Source of the DNA: Alloboseaceae bacterium BT-24-1
GTDB taxonomy: Bacteria > Pseudomonadota > Alphaproteobacteria > Rhizobiales > Beijerinckiaceae
Direction of reading: 5' to 3'
Length of the DNA: 64,000 nucleotides
NCBI GenBank assembly: GCA_025846845.1
Contig: JAOYTL010000018.1
Location: forward strand, 62,001-126,000
How positions within the stretch are numbered: position 1 is the stretch's first letter; each line of letters begins with the position of its first letter. Below the pieces are notes generated by a model. It was not told the DNA's origin. It ran no database searches and was given only the letters and a program-made list of their open reading frames with translations. Below, in pieces: positions 50,790 through 59,279 of the stretch. A program made the translations under genes and the position numbers.

Positions 50790-51623
50790 ATGAACGCCAC
50801 GCTCACACTGCCGGACGGCCGCAGGCTCAGCCTCGGCGCCAGGCCACTGCTGATGGGCGTGGTCAACGTCACTCCGGATTCTTTTTCCGATGGCGGCCTT
50901 TTCGCCGATCCTGCGGTTGCCGTCGCACATGGGCTGAAGCTGGCGGGGCAGGGCGCCGACATCGTCGATGTCGGTGGTGAATCGACAAGGCCCGACCACA
51001 TCCGCCTCGAGGCGCAAAGCGAACTCGCCCGGGTCATACCCGTGATCGCCGGCATTGCCGCCAAGAGCGACGTTCCGATCTCGATCGACACCTACAAGGC
51101 CGAGGTCGCCGAAGCAGCGTTGAAGGCCGGCGCCTCCATCGTCAACGATGTCTGGGGCGCCCAGCGCGATCCCGCCATCGCCGGCATCGCGGCCCACCAC
51201 GGCGCGCCGATCATCCTGATGCACAATCGCGAGGAGGTCGATCCCGGGCTCGACATCCTTGCCGACGTCATGGGCTTCCTCGAACGCTCGATCGCGATCG
51301 CCGTGCAAGCCGGCGTGCCGCGCAGCCAGATCGTCGTCGATCCCGGCATCGGCCGCTTCGGCAAGACCGCGGAGCAGTCTCTCCTGCTGATGAAGGAGTT
51401 GCGACGCCTCGGCGAGCTCGGTTGCCCGGTCCTGCTCGGCGCCTCGCGCAAATCGGTGCTCGGCCACGTCATCGGCAAGACGGTTCCGGCTGAGCGCGTC
51501 GCCGCCAGCATCGCCGCGCATCTCTACGGCGTCACGCAAGGCGCCGCCATCATCCGCGCCCATGACGTCGACGAGCATGTCGACGCGCTGAATATCTGGG
51601 CAGCGATCGGAGAAGCACGATGA
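50790..51623 (+). CDS. folP: Dihydropteroate synthase
   Basis: 277 aa from ATG 50790; the longer frame to 50727 is not used. Condenses pABA with dihydropterin pyrophosphate. Signatures: LLMGVVNVTPDSFSDGG (pterin/phosphate loop), DIVDVGGESTRPDH, PISIDTYKAEVAEAALKAGA, ILMHN, DPGIGRFGK, LLGASRKS. This is the sulfonamide target. Followed without gap by folB and folK. Confidence 0.96.
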   Translation: MNATLTLPDGRRLSLGARPLLMGVVNVTPDSFSDGGLFADPAVAVAHGLKLAGQGADIVDVGGESTRPDHIRLEAQSELARVIPVIAGIAAKSDVPISIDTYKAEVAEAALKAGASIVNDVWGAQRDPAIAGIAAHHGAPIILMHNREEVDPGLDILADVMGFLERSIAIAVQAGVPRSQIVVDPGIGRFGKTAEQSLLLMKELRRLGELGCPVLLGASRKSVLGHVIGKTVPAERVAASIAAHLYGVTQGAAIIRAHDVDEHVDALNIWAAIGEAR

Positions 51624-51994
51624 GCGCGACCGGGCAGATTTTCATCGAGGCGCTCGACCTCTACGCCTATCACGGCCATTTCGCCGAGGAGGGCCGGCTC
51701 GGCCAGCGCTTCTCGATGGACCTTGTCCTCGATTGCGACCTGCGTGCCTCCTCGCTCAGCGACAGCCTTGCCGACACGGTCGACTATGGCGAGGTCGTCG
51801 GCCTGGTCACGCGCACCTTCTCGGGGAAGCGCTTCAAGCTTCTGGAGGCGGCAGCACGGGCACTCGCTGACGCGATCCTGGCGGAATATCCGGCCGTGAC
51901 CCGTGTCGCAGTCACCCTGCGCAAGCCCGCTCCGCCTATTCCCGGACGGATGGAATCGGTCGGCATCAAGCTGGATTTCCGGCGTGACGGTTGA
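51620..51994 (+). CDS. folB: Dihydroneopterin aldolase
   Basis: 124 aa. Starts within the folP stop (ATGA). ALDLYAYHGHFAEEGRLGQRF with the conserved E-E pair and the VDYGEVVGLV segment, plus KPAPPIPGRMESVGI, are typical. Cleaves dihydroneopterin to hydroxymethyl-dihydropterin and glycolaldehyde, feeding folK. Confidence 0.94.
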   Translation: MSATGQIFIEALDLYAYHGHFAEEGRLGQRFSMDLVLDCDLRASSLSDSLADTVDYGEVVGLVTRTFSGKRFKLLEAAARALADAILAEYPAVTRVAVTLRKPAPPIPGRMESVGIKLDFRRDG

Positions 51995-52508
51995 AGCGAC
52001 GCTCGGACTGGGCGGCAATCTCGGCGACCCGGTCGCGGCCTTCGCGGCGGCGCTGGCGAAGCTGCGCGATCATGCCGGCGTCGAGCTGAAGAGCACCTCC
52101 TCGGTCTGGCGCACGGCGCCCTGGGGCAAGCTCGACCAGCCGGAATTCCGCAACATGGCAGTGTTGATCGAGACTTCGCTCTCGGCCGACGATCTGCTCG
52201 CGCTCTGCCTTGCGATCGAGCGCGAGAGCGGCCGCGAGCGGCGCGAGCGCTGGGGGCCCCGCACGCTCGACATCGACATCCTGACCTATGGCGAAGAGGC
52301 GATCGAGCGACCCGGCCTGCAGATCCCGCATCCACGCATCGCCGAGCGCGCCTTCGTGCTGGCGCCGTTGGCCGAGATCGCGCCGACGATCACGATCGGG
52401 GAGCGCAGCACAGCGACGCTCCTGGCGGCAATCGCGAGCCAGGACGTCAGCCGTGATGCTGACGAAAGCCGGCGTCTGAAGGATATGTTGGCAGCTCAGC
52501 CGGGCTGA
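51984..52508 (+). CDS. folK: HPPK (6-hydroxymethyl-dihydropterin pyrophosphokinase)
   Basis: 174 aa from a GTG at 51984, overlapping folB by 11 nt; the longer frame is rejected because VEATLGLGGNLGDP is the native N-terminus. HPPK signature RERWGPRTLDIDIL and IPHPRIAERAFVLAPLAEIAP present. Transfers pyrophosphate from ATP to the pterin, making the FolP substrate. Converges with fabI, 4 nt apart. Confidence 0.94.
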   Translation: MTVEATLGLGGNLGDPVAAFAAALAKLRDHAGVELKSTSSVWRTAPWGKLDQPEFRNMAVLIETSLSADDLLALCLAIERESGRERRERWGPRTLDIDILTYGEEAIERPGLQIPHPRIAERAFVLAPLAEIAPTITIGERSTATLLAAIASQDVSRDADESRRLKDMLAAQPG

Positions 52509-52512
52509 GAAC

Positions 52513-53352
52513 TCACTCGCCCTTGTCGAGCGAGATGTCCGGCGCGGTCGGCACCTTCATGCCGACGACATGGTAGCCGGCATCGACATGCATGATCTCG
52601 CCGGTGATGCCGCGCGACATGTCGGAGACCAGGAAGACCGCGGTCTCACCGACCTCCTCGATGGTCACGGTGCGGCGCAGTGGCGAGTTGTACTCGTTCC
52701 ACTTCAGGATGTAGCGGAAATCGCCGATGCCCGAGGCCGCCAGCGTCTTGATCGGCCCGGCCGAGATCGCATTGACGCGGATCTTCTGGGGGCCGAGATC
52801 GGCGGCGAGATACTGCACGCTCGATTCCAGCGCCGCCTTGGCGACGCCCATGACGTTGTAGTGCGGCATCCATTTCTCGGCGCCGTAATAGGTCAGCGTC
52901 AGCAGCGAGCCGCCATCGGGCATCAGCTTCTCGGCGCGCTGGGTGATCGCCGTGAAGGAATAGCAGGAGATCAGCAGCGACTTCGAGAAGTTCGCCTCGG
53001 TCGTGTCGACATAACGGCCGGTCAGCTCGTCCTTGTCGGAGAAAGCGATGCAGTGGACGACGAAGTCGAGCTTGCCCCAGAGCTTCTCGATCTCGGCGAA
53101 GACCGCGTCGATCGTCGCGCCGTCCGTGACGTCGCAATGGCCGACGACATGGCCGCCGAGCTGCTTGGCCAGCGGCTCGACCCGCTTCTTCAGCGCATCG
53201 CCCTGATAGGTGAAGGCGAGTTCGGCGCCGGCATCCGCGGCCGCCTTGGCGATGCCCCAGGCGATCGAGCGGTTGTTGGCGACACCCATGACGAGACCGC
53301 GCTTGCCCCGAAGAAGGTTGGCGGTCGGGGCGGCGCTGCTGGATTCAGGCAT
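52513..53352 (-). CDS. fabI: Enoyl-ACP reductase
   Basis: 279 aa from ATG 53352 (AAGG upstream). NADH-dependent last step of fatty acid elongation. FabI features: GLVMGVANNRSIAWGIAKA, CDVTDGATIDAVF, HCIAFSDKDEL, and the catalytic Y-x6-K in YNVMGVAK, with a preceding YYGAE tyrosine. Several Rhizobiales carry two FabI copies; the housekeeping role is assumed. Triclosan and isoniazid-type inhibitors act on this family. Confidence 0.95.
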   Translation of the reverse strand: MPESSSAAPTANLLRGKRGLVMGVANNRSIAWGIAKAAADAGAELAFTYQGDALKKRVEPLAKQLGGHVVGHCDVTDGATIDAVFAEIEKLWGKLDFVVHCIAFSDKDELTGRYVDTTEANFSKSLLISCYSFTAITQRAEKLMPDGGSLLTLTYYGAEKWMPHYNVMGVAKAALESSVQYLAADLGPQKIRVNAISAGPIKTLAASGIGDFRYILKWNEYNSPLRRTVTIEEVGETAVFLVSDMSRGITGEIMHVDAGYHVVGMKVPTAPDISLDKGE

Positions 53353-53449
53353 CTGAGACCTTCGAACTGGACGAACCGGCAAAAGAGAACCGGACGGTCT
53401 CATAACTGAGGCGGCGAAGCTGTGAAAGCTTCGTCTGCCGAAATCCTGT

Positions 53450-54370
53450 TCAGCCCGCCCGCGCCTTCATCAGCGCAGTCAGCTCGGCGTCTTCGGCCGG
53501 CATCTCGATGTCGATCGAAACGAACAGATCCCCGCGCTCGCCCTTCTTCTCGCCCGGCAGTCCCTTGCCACGCAGCCGGAACTGGCGCGCCGTGCCGGTC
53601 AGCGGCGGCACATTCATCTCGACGGCGCCCCCGAGCGTCGGCACATGGATCGGCCCGCCGAGCACCGCCGTCGCCAGCGGCACCGAGACGCGCGCGCGCA
53701 GATTGCTGCCGTCGACGGTGAAGCGCGGATCGGGCCGGACCTTGATCGTCATCAGCACGTCGCCGGTCTCGCCGGTGAGCGGATGCGTCTGGCCGAGACC
53801 GCGCAGGCGCATGATCTTGCCGTCGGCGACGCCCTCGGGGATCGTCACCTCGACTTCGCGACCGCCCGGCAGCTTGACCCGGCGCATCGCGCCATTGACC
53901 GCTTCGGCCAGATTGACCTCGAGCGTGAAGCTCTGCTCCGGCGGCTTCTGCGGCTGACTGGCCCGGCCACGCCCGCCGCGCCGTGCCGCGTCGCCGAAGA
54001 GCGAGCCGAAGATATCGGCCGGGTCGAAGCCTGGGTCGGCGCCGCTGCGGCCGGAGGACGCCCCGCCGCCATCGAAGTTGAATTCGAAGCCACCATGATG
54101 GGCGCCCCGGCGCCCGGCGCCCATGCCTTCGAAACCGGAGAAGCGCGGCTTGCCTTCGGCGTCGATTTCGCCGCGGTCGAACTGCTTGCGCCTGTCCGTG
54201 TCGCCGAGGACCTCATAGGCGGTATTCAGCTCGGAGAAGCGCTCCTGCGCCTTCGGGTCGCCCTGGTTGCGGTCGGGATGCAGGTCCTTGGCGCGGCGGC
54301 GATACGCCTTCTTGATCTCGGCCTCATCAGCCGATTTCGCCACGCCCAGAACCTGATACGGATCACGCAT
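53450..54370 (-). CDS. DnaJ/CbpA-like co-chaperone
   Basis: 306 aa. J domain residues 1-70 with the essential HPD (KDLHPDRNQ), a Gly/Phe linker (RRGAHHGGFEFNFDGGG), no zinc-finger, then the two C-terminal substrate-binding beta domains (VNLAEAVNGAMRRV, LRGLGQTHPLTGETGDVL, RLRGKGLPG). This is type II Hsp40: stimulates DnaK. Not next to dnaK. Confidence 0.92.
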   Translation of the reverse strand: MRDPYQVLGVAKSADEAEIKKAYRRRAKDLHPDRNQGDPKAQERFSELNTAYEVLGDTDRRKQFDRGEIDAEGKPRFSGFEGMGAGRRGAHHGGFEFNFDGGGASSGRSGADPGFDPADIFGSLFGDAARRGGRGRASQPQKPPEQSFTLEVNLAEAVNGAMRRVKLPGGREVEVTIPEGVADGKIMRLRGLGQTHPLTGETGDVLMTIKVRPDPRFTVDGSNLRARVSVPLATAVLGGPIHVPTLGGAVEMNVPPLTGTARQFRLRGKGLPGEKKGERGDLFVSIDIEMPAEDAELTALMKARAG

Positions 54371-54454
54371 TCACACCACCCCCGGAGAATTCGTATTCCG
54401 GCGTACCGGAACCGCCTCCTAGATGGGAAGACTGTGGCGCAGTTGCAACAGGAT

Positions 54455-54994
54455 TCAGGCCGCGCCTTTCCACGGTTTTGCGTCCTTGACCGCCCATTCG
54501 CCGCCGGAGGGCCGGCAGGCTGTGCCCTGGAGTTTCACCGGGCCGGTCTGCAGGCTCATCGACGCCAGGAAGGCGCGGCAAATCTCGTCCGATTTCAGGA
54601 ACGGTCCGCCGACCGGGGTGAACATGCCCTTCATGCCACTCTGGGCATTGTCCCAGGAGACGGGAGCGCCATTGCCCTGCGGATCGAGCGCGAGCGCCAG
54701 CGCGCCTTCGGCCCGGCGCCAGTCCTCCGGCCCGAGGTCGGGCGCGAGATCGGCGAGCAGGCTCTTGCCGTCGCTGCCGCGGGCCGGCAGCACCGAGGCC
54801 GTCGTCATCGCGACCTCGTCCTCGGCCTTGCTCGACAGGCCCATGATCGGGAAGGAGATCGAGCAGCCTGCCGCTGCGAGCCCGACCAGCAGCGCACCGG
54901 CAAGCGATGCCGCGCGCGCAAGGGGACTGCGCTCACGCGGCCTCTGGCTCACTCGCCCGCACGCTCTATATATGACTGCCAACTCAAATCGCAT
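54455..54994 (-). CDS. RT0821/Lpp0805-family surface lipoprotein
   Basis: 179 aa as annotated from ATG 54994, but the lipobox LAAAGC is at about residues 39-44, so the native start is probably a GTG or ATG further in (for example GTG 54952). Mature part resembles the surface-antigen family: GLSSKAEDEVAMTTASVLPA, NGAPVSWDNAQSGMKGMF, CRAFLASM, GTACRPSGGEWAV. Function unknown. Divergent from pdxH. Confidence 0.8.
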   Translation of the reverse strand: MRFELAVIYRACGRVSQRPRERSPLARAASLAGALLVGLAAAGCSISFPIMGLSSKAEDEVAMTTASVLPARGSDGKSLLADLAPDLGPEDWRRAEGALALALDPQGNGAPVSWDNAQSGMKGMFTPVGGPFLKSDEICRAFLASMSLQTGPVKLQGTACRPSGGEWAVKDAKPWKGAA

Positions 54995-55044
54995 TACGGA
55001 TCGCGCTCGCCCAACGCTTCCTGAACCTATCGAGGACTAAGCAC

Positions 55045-55659
55045 GTGAATGCGTTAATGAGCGGTGACTTCACCGAAGCGAGCGAGCCTTTCGCCCTGTT
55101 CGAAAGCTGGCTGGAGGAGGCCAAGGCCTCCGAGCCGAACGACCCGAACGGCATGGCGCTCTCGACGGTCGACGCCGACGGCCTGCCCAATGTCCGCATG
55201 GTCCTGCTGAACGGCCGCAGCCCCGACGGCTTCGTCTTCTATACCAACACGCAAAGCCAGAAGGGCGAGGAACTCGACGGCCAGCCCAAGGCGGCTGCGC
55301 TGTTCCACTGGAAGAGCCTGCGCCGGCAGATCCGCATCCGCGGCCCGGTCAGCCGCGTCAGCGATGCCGAGGCCGACGCCTATTTCCAATCGCGCCCTCG
55401 CGACAGCCGGATCGGCGCCTGGGCCTCGCAGCAGTCCCGGCCGCTGGAAAGCCGATTCGCGCTCGAAAAGGCGGTGGCGAGCTATGCGCTGAAGTTCGGC
55501 ATCGGCGAGGTACCGCGTCCGCCGCACTGGACAGGTTTCCGCATCGCCCCGGTGTATATCGAGTTCTGGCGCGACGGCGCCTTCCGCCTCCACGACCGCA
55601 TAGTCTTCCGCCGCGCCGCCCCGGGCGACGCCTGGACGAAGGCGCGGCTCTACCCCTGA
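55045..55659 (+). CDS. pdxH: Pyridoxamine 5'-phosphate oxidase
   Basis: 204 aa from GTG 55045 (alternative ATG 55057). Oxidises PNP/PMP to PLP with FMN. Typical segments: GLPNVRMVLLNGRSPDGFVF, QKGEELDGQPKAAALFHWKS, RQIRIRGPVSRVS, YFQSRPRDSRIGAWASQQS, RPPHWTGFRIAP, FWRDGAFRLHDR, and the C-terminal ARLYP that closes the active site. Confidence 0.96.
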   Translation: MNALMSGDFTEASEPFALFESWLEEAKASEPNDPNGMALSTVDADGLPNVRMVLLNGRSPDGFVFYTNTQSQKGEELDGQPKAAALFHWKSLRRQIRIRGPVSRVSDAEADAYFQSRPRDSRIGAWASQQSRPLESRFALEKAVASYALKFGIGEVPRPPHWTGFRIAPVYIEFWRDGAFRLHDRIVFRRAAPGDAWTKARLYP

Positions 55660-55676
55660 GGAAAGTCAAAACGCCA

Positions 55677-56453
55677 ATGGCCATGCCCAAATTCGACTTT
55701 CCGAAAACGGAAGCCGGCAAACGCCCGGTCATGCTGCTGACCGGCGCCAGCCGCGGCATCGGCCACGCCACGGTGATGCAGTTCGCCATGGCGGGCTGGC
55801 GCATCCTGTCCTGCTCGCGCCAGGCCTTCTCCGACAAATGCCCTTGGCCGTCCGGCGCCGACGATCATATCCAGATCGACCTTGGCGATCCCGAGGACAC
55901 GATGCGCGGCATCGCCGAGATCAAGAAGCGGCTCGCCGCCGAGGGCGGCAAACTCAACGCGCTGGTCAACAATGCCGGTATCTCGCCGAAGGGGCCCAAG
56001 GGCGGGCGGCTAGGGGCGGCGACGACCTCGTTCAACGACTGGCACCAGGTCTTCCAGGTCAACTTCTTCGCGCCGATCATGCTGGCGCGCGGTCTGCTCG
56101 ACGAATTGACCGCGGCGAAGGGCGCGATCGTCAACGTCACCTCGATCGCCGGCTCGCGTGTCCATCCGTTCGCCGGCGCCGCCTATGCGACCTCGAAGGC
56201 GGCGCTCGCCAGCCTGACCCGCGAGATGGCGGCTGATTTCGGGCCGCTCGGCATCCGGGTGAACTCGATCTCACCCGGCGAGATCGACACCGCCATCCTC
56301 TCGCCCGGCACCGAGAAGATCGTCGCCACGCTGCCGCTAGGACGGCTCGGCAAGACCGAGGAGGTCGCCAAGGCGATCCATTTCCTCTGCACCGACGCCT
56401 CGAGCTATGTCACCGGTGCCGAGCTCCACATCAATGGCGGGCAGCACGTGTGA
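55677..56453 (+). CDS. SDR family oxidoreductase
   Basis: 258 aa. Classical SDR: nucleotide loop LTGASRGIGHAT, NNAG (LVNNAGIS), catalytic Ser in VNVTSIAGS, YATSK, and RVNSISPGEIDT. NAD(P)-dependent oxidation/reduction of an unknown hydroxy compound. 18 nt after pdxH and overlapping the NUDIX start by one base, so part of a pdxH-SDR-NUDIX-TIGR02301 run. Confidence 0.9.
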   Translation: MAMPKFDFPKTEAGKRPVMLLTGASRGIGHATVMQFAMAGWRILSCSRQAFSDKCPWPSGADDHIQIDLGDPEDTMRGIAEIKKRLAAEGGKLNALVNNAGISPKGPKGGRLGAATTSFNDWHQVFQVNFFAPIMLARGLLDELTAAKGAIVNVTSIAGSRVHPFAGAAYATSKAALASLTREMAADFGPLGIRVNSISPGEIDTAILSPGTEKIVATLPLGRLGKTEEVAKAIHFLCTDASSYVTGAELHINGGQHV

Positions 56454-56944
56454 GTGACGAGAGTGGCGGGCACGACAGCGGGCAGGTCATCCGCTTCCCC
56501 AATCCCGCCCGTGCGGCAGCGCGCCCGGTGCTCGCCGCCTCGATCGCTGTCTTCCGTGACGGCAAGGTCCTGCTGGCGACACGGACCAAGCCACCGGCCG
56601 ACCAGCTCTGGTCGCTGCCCGGCGGCAAGGTCGAGGCCGGCGAGAGCCTAGAAGAGGCGGCGCTACGCGAACTCGAGGAGGAGGTCGGCGTCACCGCCCG
56701 CATCCTCGGCTTCAATCGCCATGTCGAGATTGTCGGCCGCGATCCGAAGGGCACTGTCACCCATCATTTCGTCATCGCGTCCTATGTCGGGGAATGGCTC
56801 TCCGGCGAGCCGCAACCGGGACCCGAGGCCGGCGCAGTGATGTGGGCCGATCCGCTCAAGCTCGGCGGCCTGCCGACGACGCGCGAGCTCGGCGAGGTGC
56901 TGCGCCGCGCTGCCGCCATCTTCGCACGCGGCGCTGGTGCATGA
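56450..56944 (+). CDS. NUDIX hydrolase (ADP-ribose pyrophosphatase-like)
   Basis: 164 aa from a GTG at 56450 overlapping the SDR stop (GTGA). The Nudix box is complete: GGKVEAGESLEEAALRELEE then EVG, with all catalytic glutamates. HHFVIASYVGEWL follows. Substrate likely ADP-ribose or a related nucleotide, by overall look only. Stop overlaps the next gene (ATGA). Confidence 0.9.
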   Translation: MSDESGGHDSGQVIRFPNPARAAARPVLAASIAVFRDGKVLLATRTKPPADQLWSLPGGKVEAGESLEEAALRELEEEVGVTARILGFNRHVEIVGRDPKGTVTHHFVIASYVGEWLSGEPQPGPEAGAVMWADPLKLGGLPTTRELGEVLRRAAAIFARGAGA

Positions 56945-57381
56945 CGAAGCGAGCGCTCGCGGCCCTGGTTCTGGCTGTGCTCGCCGCGAGCCCCGAGACG
57001 CTGCTGGCGCAGGCGCGACGGCCGGCCCAGCCGCAGCAGCGGCCCGCCGAGCCGCCCCCGGCAGAGCCCGAATCACCGGCGCCGCCCTATGAGCCACAAT
57101 TGCTGAAGCTCGCCGAGATCATCGGCTCGCTCGCCTATCTGCGCACGCTCTGCGAGGCCCGCGAGGCGCAGGACTGGCGCGAGCGCATGGCCGCGCTGCT
57201 CGAATCGGAGGGCCGCAGCCCGCAACGACGCGAGCGGCTGGCGAGCGCCTATAATCGCGGCTACCGCGCCTATTCGGCGACGCATCGCACCTGCAGCGAT
57301 GGCAGCCAGGAAGCCTCGGCCCGTCTCGCTTTGGAGGGCGAGAAGCTCGCCAAGGCGCTCGCCAGCCGCTTCGGTGGCTAG
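56941..57381 (+). CDS. TIGR02301 family secreted protein
   Basis: 146 aa. Signal peptide (residues 1-23, ALAALVLAVLAASPETLLAQ) then a Pro/Ala/Gln-rich linker and a conserved domain: LLKLAEIIGSLAYLRTLC, DWRERMAALLESEGRS, YNRGYRAYSATHRTCS. Matches the uncharacterised alphaproteobacterial TIGR02301 family, a possible periplasmic protein with two cysteines likely bonded. ATGA-overlap with the NUDIX gene. Confidence 0.85.
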   Translation: MTKRALAALVLAVLAASPETLLAQARRPAQPQQRPAEPPPAEPESPAPPYEPQLLKLAEIIGSLAYLRTLCEAREAQDWRERMAALLESEGRSPQRRERLASAYNRGYRAYSATHRTCSDGSQEASARLALEGEKLAKALASRFGG

Positions 57382-57569
57382 TTTCGGGACGGGCTTGCGC
57401 CATTCTTAGGCAGAATTGTCCCCCATGAATTAACCTTTCTTAAAGACCGTGATGGCGCCCGCCGGCTATGAACCGTATCCTTGGCGTGCAAATCACTGGA
57501 ACGGTCACGGCTTGCGCCAACCTCGTTCCGTCCGACGGGCTATTTTCGACGCCGGGTTCCGCTGCCTTC

Positions 57570-57839
57570 ATGTCCGCTCTCTCAGACGACCTGCCACTCG
57601 ACCCGACCCTCGCCGAGGACGTCAAGGACGCCCGTCACGTCGCCTATAGCTATGTCGAGGACGCCTTCGCCGAAGCGCGTCAGGACGGGCTCGATTCCGA
57701 CGCGCTCGCTCATGCCGCCCTGTTCGCGGCGATGCGCACGCTGGTCGAGACCTATGGCGAGGAGGCGACAGCCGTCTTCGCCGAGGCTCTGCCCGAGAAA
57801 ATCCGCAACGGTAGCTTCACCATCGGCACGCGCCACTGA
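57570..57839 (+). CDS. Small acidic protein, unknown
   Basis: 89 aa from ATG 57570 (MSALSDDLPLDPTLAEDVKD); the longer start at 57468 is less likely. Mostly helical, acidic, no signal. The centre YVEDAFAEARQDGLDSDALAHAALFAAMRTLV looks like a small helical cofactor domain. No family recognised. Its TGA abuts the HxlR stop with no gap between the convergent genes. Confidence 0.6.
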   Translation: MSALSDDLPLDPTLAEDVKDARHVAYSYVEDAFAEARQDGLDSDALAHAALFAAMRTLVETYGEEATAVFAEALPEKIRNGSFTIGTRH

Positions 57840-58187
57840 TCATTCGGCCGCGACCGGGAGCCCCCCGCGCCCGGAATGGGCGAGCCCCCATAGCGCCAGA
57901 GTATGCGCGGCGTCGTTGAGCGCCGCCCCGGCCGGCGTCAGCGAATACTCGACCCGCAGCACTGCCTCCTCGAACACCTCGCGCCTGACGACGCCGTCGC
58001 CCTCCATCTCGCGCAATTGCTCGTAGAGTACCTTCTCGCTGATCCCCGGCAGGCGCCGGCGCAATTCGCCGAAGCGCAGCGCCCGTTCGTGCAGTTCCCA
58101 CAGGATCGCCGACTTCCAGCGACCACCGATCACCGATAACGCCTGGCCGAGACCGCATTCGTCCGGCAGATTGACCCTGACTGGCAT
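57840..58187 (-). CDS. HxlR family transcriptional regulator
   Basis: 115 aa from ATG 58187 (MPVRVNLPDECGLGQALSVI); the longer frame to 58274 is rejected because it passes through the operator. Winged helix: IGGRWKSAILWELHERALRFGELRRRLPGISEKVLYEQLREME. Conserved C14 near the N-terminus (DECG) is the redox-active cysteine seen in many HxlR proteins. Divergent from the imine-reductase-like gene, which it probably represses. Confidence 0.88.
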   Translation of the reverse strand: MPVRVNLPDECGLGQALSVIGGRWKSAILWELHERALRFGELRRRLPGISEKVLYEQLREMEGDGVVRREVFEEAVLRVEYSLTPAGAALNDAAHTLALWGLAHSGRGGLPVAAE

Positions 58188-58204
58188 AGCCTTCTCCAAC
58201 CGAC

Positions 58205-58224
58205 TACTTACTTGCATGTAAGTA
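58205..58224. promoter_or_regulatory. Probable HxlR operator
   Basis: TACTTAC-TTGCAT-GTAAGTA: 7-bp arms with a 6-nt centre, in the divergent promoter region 18 nt before the HxlR start. Typical of HxlR TACTT-type operators, so the reading is more than symmetry alone. Confidence 0.75.
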
Positions 58225-58371
58225 ATTGAAATAAAAAATAAAACTGCAATTTCTCCTGCGGACACAGCCGGCATGGGCCGGCTTTGGTCAACACAGAAAT
58301 GCGCGACACCGCACGAGCGAAGCCGTGGCTTCTATCGCAGCCGTGCTCGCGCCTTGTCAGGAGAGCAATCG

Positions 58372-59247
58372 ATGAGTGCCACTGTTTCCGTCATCGGCCT
58401 CGGCCGCATGGGCTCAGCCCTTGCCCAGGCCTTTTTGAAGGCCGGCATCCCCACCCATGTCTGGAACCGCTCGCCCGAAAAGGCGGCGGCGCTCGCCGAT
58501 CAGGGCGCCCAGATCGCGTCATCGGTCTCTGCCGCCGCCGCGGCAGCCGACATCGTCGTCGTCTGCGTCAGCACCTATGCTGATTCGGACAGGCTGTTTC
58601 GGGTGCCGGAGACTGCAGCTGCCCTGCGCGACAAGCTGATCGTCCAGGTTTCCTCCGGCTCGCCGAACCAGGCACGCGAGCAGGCGAAATGGGCGGCCGA
58701 CAACGGCACGAAATATCTCGACGGTGCGATCATGGCGACACCGAACTTCATCGGCGAGCCCGGCGGCACCATCCTCTATTCCGGGCCTCAGGCCCTGTTT
58801 GAGGCGAACCGGCCCATCCTCCTGGCGCTCGGCGGCAATCCGCAATTCGTCGGCGAGGATGTCGGTCACGCCTCCGCTCTGGACCTCTCCCTGCTCGGGC
58901 AGATGTGGGGGGCGCTCTTCGGCCAGTTCCAGGCAGCAGCGATCTGCGAGGCCGAGGGCATCGCGCTCGACCTGTTCGAAGGTCATCGCCAGGCCTTTCT
59001 GCCCGTGGTCGAGGGCGCAGTGGTCGATCTGATCACTCGCATCCGCGACCGTCGCTTTGCCGCCGATACGCAGACCCTCGCCTCGCTCGACGTCCATTAC
59101 GGCGCCTTCGGCCTGCTCCTGCAGCTTTGCGCCGAACGCGGCCTGCACGATCTCGTCCCCAAGGCGTACGACAGCCTGTTCCGCAAGGCGATCGACGCCG
59201 GCCATCGCCAGGACGATTTCGCCGCCATCGCGCAGTTCATGCGTTGA
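58372..59247 (+). CDS. NADP-dependent imine-reductase-like dehydrogenase (6-PGDH/HIBADH superfamily)
   Basis: 291 aa from ATG 58372 (AGGAG 8 nt upstream). Rossmann motif GLGRMGSALAQAF with R45-type NADP pocket WNRSPEKAAA, then IMATPNFIGEPGGTILYSGP. At the position of the catalytic lysine of beta-hydroxyacid dehydrogenases is D171 (HASALDLSLLGQM), as in imine reductases. So reduction of a C=N bond is more likely than hydroxyacid oxidation. Natural substrate unknown. Confidence 0.88.
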   Translation: MSATVSVIGLGRMGSALAQAFLKAGIPTHVWNRSPEKAAALADQGAQIASSVSAAAAAADIVVVCVSTYADSDRLFRVPETAAALRDKLIVQVSSGSPNQAREQAKWAADNGTKYLDGAIMATPNFIGEPGGTILYSGPQALFEANRPILLALGGNPQFVGEDVGHASALDLSLLGQMWGALFGQFQAAAICEAEGIALDLFEGHRQAFLPVVEGAVVDLITRIRDRRFAADTQTLASLDVHYGAFGLLLQLCAERGLHDLVPKAYDSLFRKAIDAGHRQDDFAAIAQFMR

Positions 59248-59279
59248 GAAACCGCGCATGAAACGGCTGAGCCCGACCT

